DNA of 32,212 nucleotides from NCBI GenBank assembly GCA_016763975.1, contig JAESSS010000091.1:1-32212 (forward strand). The letters run 5' to 3'. Shown one piece after another: positions 1 to 5,457 of this stretch. The position numbers and the translations under genes were made by a program. The DNA comes from Candidatus Altimarinota bacterium (GTDB taxonomy: Bacteria > Patescibacteriota > Gracilibacteria > UBA1369 > LOWO2-01-FULL-3). The number at the start of each line of letters is the position of its first letter. Position 1 is the first letter of the stretch. The notes below the pieces were generated by a model, which was given only the letters and a program-made list of their open reading frames with translations, was not told the DNA's origin and did no database searches.

Positions 1-79
1 TAAGCTTATAAACAAATCATTCTCTAGAACTGTGCCCGGCGCGCGTGACGCGCGCGCGGGCGAGTTCCCTGTCAGCTAC
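1..79. repeat. 79-bp direct repeat, copy 1 (3' element of membrane module A)
   Basis: Bases 1-79 match bases 1735-1813 with no mismatch. On the minus strand the identity begins exactly at the TAG stop codon of the upstream membrane-protein gene (76-78) and runs through a GC-rich hairpin to the window edge, so the true length may be greater. Just inside the coding region the two copies diverge at once. This makes it a conserved 3' untranslated element and not part of a duplicated coding block. It may work as a terminator or RNA-stability element, or be a mobile or recombining repeat. Confidence 0.9.
34..61 (-). terminator. GC-rich hairpin after membrane module A (terminator-like)
   Basis: A near-perfect inverted repeat of 28 bases: a 5-bp outer stem (GCCCG/CGGGC), a single bulged G, a 7-bp inner GC stem and a TGA loop. 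It lies 15 bases after the stop codon of the last module A gene. The bases after it on the minus strand are only weakly T-rich, so it is not a textbook intrinsic terminator. It may instead block exonucleases at the 3' end of the mRNA. An identical copy sits at 1768-1795. Confidence 0.55.
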
Positions 80-774
80 AGCAGGAGAGGAGTGAAGATG
101 TTGAAGAGGCCAGCGATGAGGAAGGTCCACGCAAGAGCAGCAGGGGAGGATGCCGCCTGCTGCCTGGTGGTGCCCCTCAAGAATATCACCCCTACCGCCA
201 TGCAAAAGGTCAAGAATCCCAGCACTTTTATACTTTCGATGCCTAGAAAGTATAGGGACGTAAGAGTTATAGCGCTGGCAAACACCAACGCTAGAGACAG
301 GATTCCGGCATTGAACTGATGGACTTTCGGGTGTGCCGAGAAAATGTTGTCCAGCACCCAAATACCAAAGGCCACGAAGCCCAGGCCGGCGGAGACGATG
401 ACTCCGGTGACAAAGACTTCCATGGACATGGTGCCCATGAAGAGGGGCACTGTGGTTATGGCCACGGTGATCACCCCTAGCACAAGGCCACAGTAGCCAA
501 AGTCCCGGAAGTAACGGCTATTAGGCATCAAGTTCCTTACGATGAAAAGAGGCACCACTAGAGCCACTAGGAAAAAAACCCCAGCAACTGGCCCCTCGCT
601 GCCTACCACCACCTTAATGATGAAGAATAAAGCGCCGGAAACAAATACGGCAAATGCTATATCCCTGATGGTGCTTGGCTCCTCCGCCTCCAAACGGTGG
701 TCGAGGAGGTAGCGCGCACTGAAACCGAAGAGAATTGCGGAGAGGGTTAATCCGGTGATACTCGTTATTAACAT
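76..774 (-). CDS. Polytopic membrane protein, module A large subunit (232 aa), family not recognised
   Basis: I do not recognise this family. The protein is almost entirely hydrophobic, with about seven or eight predicted membrane segments and no visible catalytic motif or signal peptide. It is a paralogue of the 229-residue protein at 1810-2499: both carry YLxDxRLE, EPSxIRDI and AVFVSGAL near the N terminus and end GLFxIFTPL. The start ATG overlaps the TAA of the preceding gene (TAATG), so translation is probably coupled. It is the last gene of a three-gene minus-strand operon and is followed by the 79-bp repeat with its hairpin. A transport, membrane-shaping or sensing role cannot be told apart from sequence. 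Confidence 0.75.
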   Translation of the reverse strand: MLITSITGLTLSAILFGFSARYLLDHRLEAEEPSTIRDIAFAVFVSGALFFIIKVVVGSEGPVAGVFFLVALVVPLFIVRNLMPNSRYFRDFGYCGLVLGVITVAITTVPLFMGTMSMEVFVTGVIVSAGLGFVAFGIWVLDNIFSAHPKVHQFNAGILSLALVFASAITLTSLYFLGIESIKVLGFLTFCMAVGVIFLRGTTRQQAASSPAALAWTFLIAGLFNIFTPLLL

Positions 775-1133
775 TATTTAACTCCCAAGGTAAGTCCGTA
801 AAGAATGATGGCGGCCAATGACAGGTAAACCAAGCCCTCGTAAAGGGCAAAGCGATCGCTCTGCTGGATCTTGTCCCAGATCCATTTGCTGAAGGCCAGC
901 ACAGACAAAGATAGCAATATTATTACGTCGTAGTGGCTGTCGTACCTCAACAATCCTTTGTATGCCCCGAAGAAAAATACCACACAGAGCAGGACCGGGA
1001 TCCCAAACGAAAAGCGAAGTTTTGCGATGGGGATCCTCTTTGCTGTACCAATCATGTCCTGGCGAAGACGGACTACTCCTCCCATGAGGAAGTAGATCAA
1101 AGAAGCAGCGCCAAAGGCGAAGAAAATAGACAT
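774..1133 (-). CDS. Small four-helix membrane protein, module A middle gene (119 aa), unknown
   Basis: An unrecognised protein with about four membrane segments. It is a tandem paralogue of the gene just upstream (1133-1501): both start MSIF, share GGV-RL, KLRFS, SKW-W-KI and FALYEGL, and end GVK. By eye roughly half the positions are identical. It overlaps both neighbours by one base in TAATG junctions, which points to coupled translation and fixed stoichiometry. The basic loop after the first helix and the conserved FALYEGL before the last helix are the best candidates for a functional site. The paralogous pair plus the large protein may form a membrane complex; this is inference. Confidence 0.72.
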   Translation of the reverse strand: MSIFFAFGAASLIYFLMGGVVRLRQDMIGTAKRIPIAKLRFSFGIPVLLCVVFFFGAYKGLLRYDSHYDVIILLSLSVLAFSKWIWDKIQQSDRFALYEGLVYLSLAAIILYGLTLGVK

Positions 1134-1501
1134 TATTTAACTCCCGTAAGTGTGTAGCAAATGACGGCGGCGGCCAAAAGGTAGGCCAGTCCCTCGTAAA
1201 GGGCAAAGCTATTGCTCTTCTGGATTTTGCCCCAGACCCATTTGCTGAGAGTAAGAGCAATTATTCCACCAAGCCCCAAGACGACAAGGTGGTGGAGAGG
1301 CCGGGGCATCAACCATAATTCTGGGGAGATCCCAAAGATAAAGATAAGGCTCAGCAGGGCTGGCACCCCCAACGAAAACCGAAGTTTTGAGGGAGTAAGC
1401 CTCTCTGCTGTCCCCTTCCTGTACTTGTGAAGACGGATTACTCCTCCCACGAGGAATAACAGGCAAGAAAGAAGGCCAAAGGCGACATAGAAAATAGACA
1501 T
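1133..1501 (-). CDS. Small four-helix membrane protein, module A first gene (122 aa), unknown
   Basis: First gene of the module A operon. The start is well fixed: on the minus strand an AAAGGAG Shine-Dalgarno lies seven bases before the ATG, inside the 64-base leader that is also conserved in front of module B. The protein has about four membrane segments and the same MSIF start, KLRFS, SKW and FALYEGL motifs as its 119-residue neighbour, so the two arose by local duplication. Its TAA stop overlaps the next ATG. I recognise no known family. The clear Shine-Dalgarno contrasts with most other genes in this window. Confidence 0.74.
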   Translation of the reverse strand: MSIFYVAFGLLSCLLFLVGGVIRLHKYRKGTAERLTPSKLRFSLGVPALLSLIFIFGISPELWLMPRPLHHLVVLGLGGIIALTLSKWVWGKIQKSNSFALYEGLAYLLAAAVICYTLTGVK

Positions 1502-1565
1502 GGCTCAGCTCCTTTGCTGAAAAGTTTCAAAAAGAATTCTCTACAAAAATTTCAAAGAACAAAAT
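1502..1565 (-). promoter_or_regulatory. Conserved 64-base leader of module A
   Basis: This stretch immediately upstream of the first module A ATG matches 2867-2930 in front of module B, with only two substitutions and two compensating one-base indels. It holds the Shine-Dalgarno and an AT-rich part containing AATTCTCTACAAAAATTTC. I see no convincing -35/-10 pair in it. The conservation is higher than that of the genes behind it, which suggests selection for a regulatory role or recent gene conversion. Confidence 0.6.
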
Positions 1566-1593
1566 TCTGGAGGAAGTGCAATATGTTATGACT

Positions 1594-1664
1594 TTAAGAG
1601 AGGGATGTCAATTTGCGGAGAGCCCCTTGTCAATTGAGGTGGAAACTCTTGTAGAGAACTCTTT
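1594..1664 (-). pseudogene. Fragments resembling the 3' end of dxr
   Basis: On the minus strand, bases 1622-1594 read LRKLTSLS-stop, against LRKLTSIE-stop at the end of the intact dxr. They share a 15-base exact match (CTCCGCAAATTGACA), and the stop lies 29 bases before the conserved leader, against 27 bases for real dxr. A second segment (1664-1626) reads KSSLQEFPPQLT, matching KITLQDFLRKLT of dxr codon for codon with about half the residues identical. The simplest reading is that the membrane module was duplicated together with the tail of dxr, which then decayed. The match is short, so chance is not fully excluded. Confidence 0.5.
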
Positions 1665-1734
1665 CCGGAAAGATAGGTGACAGAGAACAGATTTGCCGAC
1701 AAGTAAATTTTTGGTGCGCGGACGCCCATCAATT

Positions 1735-1813
1735 TAAGCTTATAAACAAATCATTCTCTAGAACTGTGCCCGGCGCGCGTGACGCGCGCGCGGGCGAGTT
1801 CCCTGTCAGCTAC
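1735..1813. repeat. 79-bp direct repeat, copy 2 (3' element of membrane module B)
   Basis: Identical to bases 1-79 over the whole visible length. On the minus strand it begins at the TAG stop (1810-1812) of the 229-residue membrane protein and includes the same GC-rich hairpin. To its left lie about 70 bases (1665-1734) in which I see no feature. Confidence 0.9.
1768..1795 (-). terminator. GC-rich hairpin after membrane module B (terminator-like)
   Basis: Second copy of the 28-base GC-rich hairpin (12 paired positions, one bulged G, TGA loop), 14 bases after the stop codon of module B. There is no strong T tract on the minus strand after it, so Rho-independent termination is uncertain. Confidence 0.55.
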
Positions 1814-2499
1814 CGCATGAGCGGAGTGAATATATCGAAGAGACCAACGATGAAGAAGGTCGCCGTAAAAGCGACGAAGGAAGAGGCCTCATGCCTCTTG
1901 AAACACAATAAGAGTCCCATCCACGTAACCAGGACGCCATTGCAAACGCCCCACGCAAGGCCTTCGAGGCCGATGCTCTTGAATACCCCCATGTTCCAAC
2001 CTACAGCGAATGACAACATCACAAAGATTATCTTGTTGTCCATAAGCACCAACGTTGCGTCCCCGAAGATTAATTTAAACAAACCCCAAAGGCCAGCGAA
2101 GAGGAACACCAGGCCGAAAGCGACCGTGATGACATTGATAACCAAGGTGCTGTCCATGACCATGAACAAAGCGCTCATGGACACAACGACTGCCCCCAAG
2201 ATAAGACTACCGTGGCCAAAAATACGGAAGTGACCGCCACTCTTTGGCACGCTTACGACAATGAAAAGGGGCATGATCAATGCCGTTATGGAAGAAACCC
2301 AGCCAATAGGTCCCTCCAACCAACCTCCCGCCAAGGTGACGACAAACAATAAAGCGCCGGAGACAAATACGGCGAATAATATGTCTCTGATGGCGCTCGG
2401 CTCCTTCACCTCCAAGCGATAGTCTCGGAGATATACTGCGCTGAAGGCGAAAAGTGATACGGCGAGGCCTAATCCGATGAGAACGATTGCTAGTGACAT
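1810..2499 (-). CDS. Polytopic membrane protein, module B large subunit (229 aa), family not recognised
   Basis: Paralogue of the 232-residue protein of module A with the same length, hydrophobic profile (about seven or eight helices) and conserved ends (YLRDYRLE, EPSAIRDI, AVFVSGAL, GLFDIFTP). The best DNA match between the paralogues is patchy, strongest around 2349-2414 against 625-690, while the middles have diverged. A Shine-Dalgarno (AAGGAGC) lies between the stop of the preceding gene and this ATG, unlike the one-base overlaps in module A. No known domain is recognised. It is probably co-translated with the 118-residue protein upstream. Confidence 0.74.
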   Translation of the reverse strand: MSLAIVLIGLGLAVSLFAFSAVYLRDYRLEVKEPSAIRDILFAVFVSGALLFVVTLAGGWLEGPIGWVSSITALIMPLFIVVSVPKSGGHFRIFGHGSLILGAVVVSMSALFMVMDSTLVINVITVAFGLVFLFAGLWGLFKLIFGDATLVLMDNKIIFVMLSFAVGWNMGVFKSIGLEGLAWGVCNGVLVTWMGLLLCFKRHEASSFVAFTATFFIVGLFDIFTPLMR

Positions 2500-2509
2500 T
2501 ATAGCTCCT

Positions 2510-2866
2510 TCATACTGGAAAATTTAGGAAAAAAGGACGGAGGAAGCCAAGGAGGCCCACACTCATGAACGTTGCCGCAATGATGGCAGAACATGACTTC
2601 GCATAACTCCTCGGAAACGAACTAAGCACGACTGCTAATATCATGCTGACACAGCTAGCCACAACTCCTACGTCCCCGACCTCGAATAGATCAAAACTCG
2701 TGAGGAAGAAGAGCACCACGAGCGGTAGAATGTGCCTATCCCACGAGGTCCTTGCCTCTCGACGAACATCTCTGGAGAATTTGAATAGATTCCAAAGGCC
2801 AAAGCCAAAGATTCCTACTCCCCAAAAAACTGGGAGGGAAAAAAGAATATCGATGAAAGTAAACAT
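2510..2866 (-). CDS. Small membrane protein, module B first gene (118 aa), unknown
   Basis: A hydrophobic protein with about four membrane segments, in the same position and of the same size as the small proteins of module A, and with the same kind of Shine-Dalgarno (AAGGAG) and leader. Its sequence has little direct identity to them: it lacks KLRFS and FALYEGL and has WDRHILPLVVLFFL and a SFPRSYAKS loop instead. It is either a very diverged paralogue or a replacement. Function unknown. The start is fixed by the Shine-Dalgarno seven bases upstream. Confidence 0.68.
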   Translation of the reverse strand: MFTFIDILFSLPVFWGVGIFGFGLWNLFKFSRDVRREARTSWDRHILPLVVLFFLTSFDLFEVGDVGVVASCVSMILAVVLSSFPRSYAKSCSAIIAATFMSVGLLGFLRPFFLNFPV

Positions 2867-2930
2867 GGTTCAGCTCCTTATGCTGAAAGTTTCGAAAAGA
2901 ATTCTCTACAAAAATTTCAAAGAACAAAAT
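2867..2930 (-). promoter_or_regulatory. Conserved 64-base leader of module B
   Basis: Second copy of the module leader (see 1502-1565), lying between the dxr stop codon, 27 bases away, and the first module B gene. Any promoter for the module would have to be here or inside dxr. Co-transcription with dxr is equally possible, because no hairpin terminator separates them. Confidence 0.6.
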
Positions 2931-2956
2931 GAAAAGAGGTGGGTTATGGTAGGACT

Positions 2957-3874
2957 TTATTCGATACTTGTCAATTTGCGGAGGAAGTCCTGGAGAGTAA
3001 TCTTCTCTTGGAGAAATTGTGGCATTAGGGATTCTTCGAGGGTGAGGAATTCGCGGATTTTGCCAGCGTGGAATGCGCTTAAAACTAGATCGATTCCCGG
3101 GAGGTGAGTGGGGAAATCGTGGGGGGCGAATTTTGCGGGAGCGATGTTGCGAGGGGGGAGTTCGCGATTGAGGGCGCGTAGGAGGGCGTTTTCGATGTGT
3201 TCACGCATGTCGGGTTCGGCGATGTAGGCGAGGTTGCTGCCGTCGGTGAATTCGATCATTCCGTGGATTTGGCATTCGGGGTGGATTCGCACTTCGATTT
3301 TGTCCAAAGGGAAGTCGAAGAGGTAGTGGGCTTCGAGGATTTCGAAACCTTTGTTGATGAGGAGGGCTGATTCGACGGTGACTTTGGGACCCATTTTCCA
3401 GCGGGGATGGGCGAGGATTTTTGCTAAAGTTGCGTCGGCGAGAGGAGTGTTGAGGAGAGGGCCGCCGGAGCAGGGGAGGATTAATTTTGAGGGGGTTTTG
3501 TCTGTGGATTGGAGGATTTCGTAAATTGCGTTGTGCTCGGAATCGATGGGGATGAGGTTGGTCAGGCCTTCGGCGATGATGGATTCTTTGTTGGCGGTGA
3601 GGAGGATTTTGTTTTGGCGCAGGGCTTCAAGGGAGGGTGCGATTCCGGCTAGTCCGGAGAGAAGATTTACGACGATGTCGGAGGAGGCGATGAGGGGAAG
3701 AATGTCTTCGCGAGAAGAGAGAACTGTTTTGCAGGAGAATTTTTCGCCCTGTTCAGCGAGAAGTTGCGCGTTTGTGTGACCGGTGATGGCGGAGAGCTGG
3801 AGATTGTGTTTTTCGACCAATTCTAGGCATTGTTTGCCGAGATTTCCGGTGGATCCGAGGATTAATATTTTCAT
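2957..3874 (-). CDS. dxr: 1-deoxy-D-xylulose 5-phosphate reductoisomerase, short form
   Basis: Second enzyme of the MEP isoprenoid pathway: NADPH-dependent conversion of 1-deoxyxylulose 5-phosphate to 2-C-methylerythritol 4-phosphate in the cytosol. Seen: the nucleotide-binding start LGSTGNLG (residues 7-14), TANKES (93-98), the metal site IDSEHNAI with Asp111 and Glu113, SGGP (136-139), HPRWKMG, NKGFE with Glu178, and the IHPE-QIHGM loop (198-206). At 305 residues it is far shorter than the usual 380-400. The loss is spread over several loops, and the C-terminal helical domain is cut down. All metal ligands remain, so activity is plausible. A TGT-TATTCT extended -10 lies just upstream; the Shine-Dalgarno is weak. 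The membrane module follows on the same strand. Confidence 0.93.
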   Translation of the reverse strand: MKILILGSTGNLGKQCLELVEKHNLQLSAITGHTNAQLLAEQGEKFSCKTVLSSREDILPLIASSDIVVNLLSGLAGIAPSLEALRQNKILLTANKESIIAEGLTNLIPIDSEHNAIYEILQSTDKTPSKLILPCSGGPLLNTPLADATLAKILAHPRWKMGPKVTVESALLINKGFEILEAHYLFDFPLDKIEVRIHPECQIHGMIEFTDGSNLAYIAEPDMREHIENALLRALNRELPPRNIAPAKFAPHDFPTHLPGIDLVLSAFHAGKIREFLTLEESLMPQFLQEKITLQDFLRKLTSIE

Positions 3875-3931
3875 TTCATATTTTTTAGAATAACAGTATG
3901 CCTTAATTTATGATTTTTGGAAGTCCGGCTA

Positions 3932-3960
3932 TTGACTTTAGCTAGGCTTTTCCCTGGAAT
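3932..3960 (+). promoter_or_regulatory. Candidate promoter of infC-rpmI-rplT
   Basis: TTGACT (3932-3937), a 17-base spacer and TGGAAT (3955-3960). The predicted transcription start near 3967 gives a leader of about 15 bases before the ATT start of infC. The -35 is good and the -10 mediocre. The rest of the dxr-infC gap shows nothing else. Confidence 0.45.
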
Positions 3961-3981
3961 CCTGAGGCTTTTTTAAGATTT

Positions 3982-4492
3982 ATTATCAGCAAGAGACTAC
4001 GTATAAATCAGGCTATCACCTCAGCAACCGTGCGATTAATTGGCGCGGAAAGTGAACAGTTCGGCATTATGGGCCGGGAAAAAGCTATGAAAATGGCGCA
4101 GGATTTGGAGCTGGATCTGGCTGAAGTAGCCCCAAAAGCAAATCCACCAGTGTGCAAAATCATGGATATGGTAAATACCAATATCATCAGAAAAAAGTAG
4201 AGACCAAACATCGCAAGATGCAGAAGAAAACTGAGGTAAAAGGTATTCGTATCGGATTTAAAACCGGTGCACACGACATGGAAGTTAAGGCAAAACGAGC
4301 AAGAAAATTCATGGAAGATGGCAATACTGTAAAGTTTCATTGATCTTCCGAGGAAGAGAAGCTATATATAAGAACCTTGCGTGAACAAAAATGCTTAAAT
4401 TTCAAGAGAGCCTAGCGGAAATCTGCAATATCGAGACCGCACCAAAATCTCAAGGAAATACCCTGATAATGATTCTAACCCCTAAAAAATGA
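3982..4492 (+). pseudogene. infC: Translation initiation factor IF-3, broken by several frameshifts
   Basis: IF-3 binds the 30S subunit and checks the initiator codon. The reading starts at ATT (3982), the rare start typical of infC, then RLRINQAIT, a full N-terminal domain and PPVCKIMD. One T is missing near 4167; the sequence resumes in another frame as YGKYQYHQKKVETKHRK to GNTVK. A second T is missing near 4335-4337; it resumes as SLIFRGREAIYKNL. Around 4379-4391 an in-frame TGA disappears if one base is added before CGT and one A removed, giving REQ-MLKFQ. The end IMILTPKK-stop is normal and its TGA overlaps the rpmI ATG. Protein-level conservation is high throughout, so this is either a very young pseudogene or clustered sequence errors. 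Confidence 0.85.
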
Positions 4493-4767
4493 AATCAAAA
4501 ACACATAGCGGAAAGCAAAAAACGCACAGTGGAATGAAAAAAAGAGTGAAAGTAAGGAAATCTGGAACTGTTATGGTCCAAAAATCTTGCAAACGTCACC
4601 TTTTGGTAAACAAATCTAAAGGACAAAAGAAAGCCTTTTCAAATGGTTACCCAGTACATCCTACAAAAATGAGAGTTTTGAGAAAGATGATGCCTGGCAA
4701 AGGCACTCGAAGAGTTGTTCGTATTATGAAAGACCAAGCAGCAGAGCCTGTAGAAAAGGCTGCATAA
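4489..4767 (+). CDS. rpmI: 50S ribosomal protein L35
   Basis: A small basic protein of the large ribosomal subunit. The hallmark KTHSGMKKRVKV is followed by KRHLLVNKS and a basic tail. Unusually, KTHSG occurs twice at the N terminus (residues 4-8 and 11-15), as if the first codons were duplicated, and the C terminus extends to 92 residues with an acidic QAAEPVEKAA tail; most L35 proteins have about 65. The ATG overlaps the infC stop in ATGA, the arrangement expected for translational coupling. An alternative start inside the duplication is not available as ATG before residue 16. Gene order infC-rpmI-rplT is the near-universal one. Confidence 0.95.
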   Translation: MKSKTHSGKQKTHSGMKKRVKVRKSGTVMVQKSCKRHLLVNKSKGQKKAFSNGYPVHPTKMRVLRKMMPGKGTRRVVRIMKDQAAEPVEKAA

Positions 4768-4797
4768 ATATATATATTAAGTAATTAATTTCCCACC

Positions 4798-5145
4798 ATG
4801 ACTAGAATAAAAAGAGGCGTAACCGCCCACCGTAGGCACCGCGACGTTGTAAAGGCAGCCAAAGGTTTCAGAAGACTTCGTGGAAGAACCTTTAAAGCGT
4901 CAAAAAATGCACTAATGAAAGCGGGTATGCGCGCTTATACAGATCGAAGAAACAGGAAACGAACTTTCCGTGCTCTATGGATCGCTCGTATCAATGCTGG
5001 TTGTCGTCCACTAGGCGTAAACTACAGTACTTTGATCAACGGAATGACTACTAGAAGCATCGAAGTTAATCGAAAAATGCTTTCAGAGTTAGCTGCAAAA
5101 GAACCAGATGCTTTCAAAGCTGTGGTTGAAGCGGCAACTGCCTAA
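4798..5145 (+). CDS. rplT: 50S ribosomal protein L20
   Basis: L20 binds 23S rRNA early in large-subunit assembly. The sequence is typical: MTRIKRG, HRRHRDVVKAAKGFRRLRGR, then RAYTDRRNRKRTFRALWIARINAG and LGVNYSTLINGM, at 115 residues. The N-terminal basic arm and globular C-terminal domain are complete. It lies 30 bases after rpmI, with no Shine-Dalgarno visible before the ATG (only TTTCCCACC). In many bacteria L20 represses this operon; I see no obvious leader structure for that here. A terminator follows. Confidence 0.97.
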   Translation: MTRIKRGVTAHRRHRDVVKAAKGFRRLRGRTFKASKNALMKAGMRAYTDRRNRKRTFRALWIARINAGCRPLGVNYSTLINGMTTRSIEVNRKMLSELAAKEPDAFKAVVEAATA

Positions 5146-5160
5146 ATAAAACCTTTTGGA

Positions 5161-5189
5161 AAGCGCTCTCAGTTATGGGGGCGTTTTTT
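5161..5189 (+). terminator. Intrinsic terminator after rplT
   Basis: The stem AAGCGCTCTC pairs with GGGGGCGTTT, including three G-T wobbles, across an AGTTAT loop and runs into six T residues. It lies between convergent rplT and the acylphosphatase gene, and the T tract suits the plus strand. Confidence 0.75.
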
Positions 5190-5457
5190 AGTATGTCTCA
5201 AAACCAACAATTGGCTTTTCCAATTCCTGGTAGTCGACTGCGAGGCCTGTTACTTCTGCGTCTGTTGATCCATTGCGGCACCAGAGGGTGAAGCCTTCGA
5301 TGTCGCCTTCTGTTCCCTGCACCAGACACTCTACGCTTCCGTCTGGGAGGTTTTTGGCGTAACCGGTGAGGCCGAGGAGGAGAGCTTGCTCCCGGGCGTT
5401 AGCCCGGAAGAAGACGCCTTGCACTCGGCCACTGATTTTTAGGGTGCATTGTTTCAC
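5188..5457 (-). CDS. acyP: Acylphosphatase
   Basis: A small cytosolic hydrolase of carboxyl-phosphate bonds such as acetyl phosphate. The fold signature is complete: GRVQGVFFR with the phosphate-binding Arg18, and GYAKNLPDGSVE with the catalytic Asn36. At 89 residues it has the normal size. The only in-frame start is GTG at 5457, placed directly after the TAA of the upstream cyclophilin gene, so reinitiation after that gene is likely. Its stop overlaps the T tract of the rplT terminator. Physiological substrate unknown, as for the family in general. Confidence 0.93.
   Translation of the reverse strand: MKQCTLKISGRVQGVFFRANAREQALLLGLTGYAKNLPDGSVECLVQGTEGDIEGFTLWCRNGSTDAEVTGLAVDYQELEKPIVGFETY

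Noticed and set aside
34-1795. Repeated cassettes each ending in a GC-rich hairpin, suggesting an integron cassette array with attC sites
   Set aside because: The hairpins lack the paired GTTRRRY/RYYYAAC core sites and no integrase is seen. The cassettes are paralogous duplicates, not unrelated genes.
76-2499. Long plus-strand reading frames opposite the membrane genes (for example 32-319 and 1766-2233)
   Set aside because: They are shadows of the minus-strand genes. The minus frames have Shine-Dalgarno sites, coupled junctions and paralogue conservation at the protein level.
4008-4340. A 110-residue hydrophobic minus-strand frame over infC
   Set aside because: The plus strand encodes recognisable IF-3 motifs in three frames across the same bases, so the antisense frame is incidental.
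4152-4343. A separate 63-residue basic gene
   Set aside because: It is the middle part of IF-3 (YGKYQYHQKK onward) after a frameshift, not an independent gene.
4379-4391. TGA inside infC as evidence for UGA recoding (Gracilibacteria-type code)
   Set aside because: Other genes in the window use TGA as a stop at clear ends (holB, rdgB, the 118-residue gene), and none of the long genes contains an in-frame TGA. The infC TGA is explained by indels.
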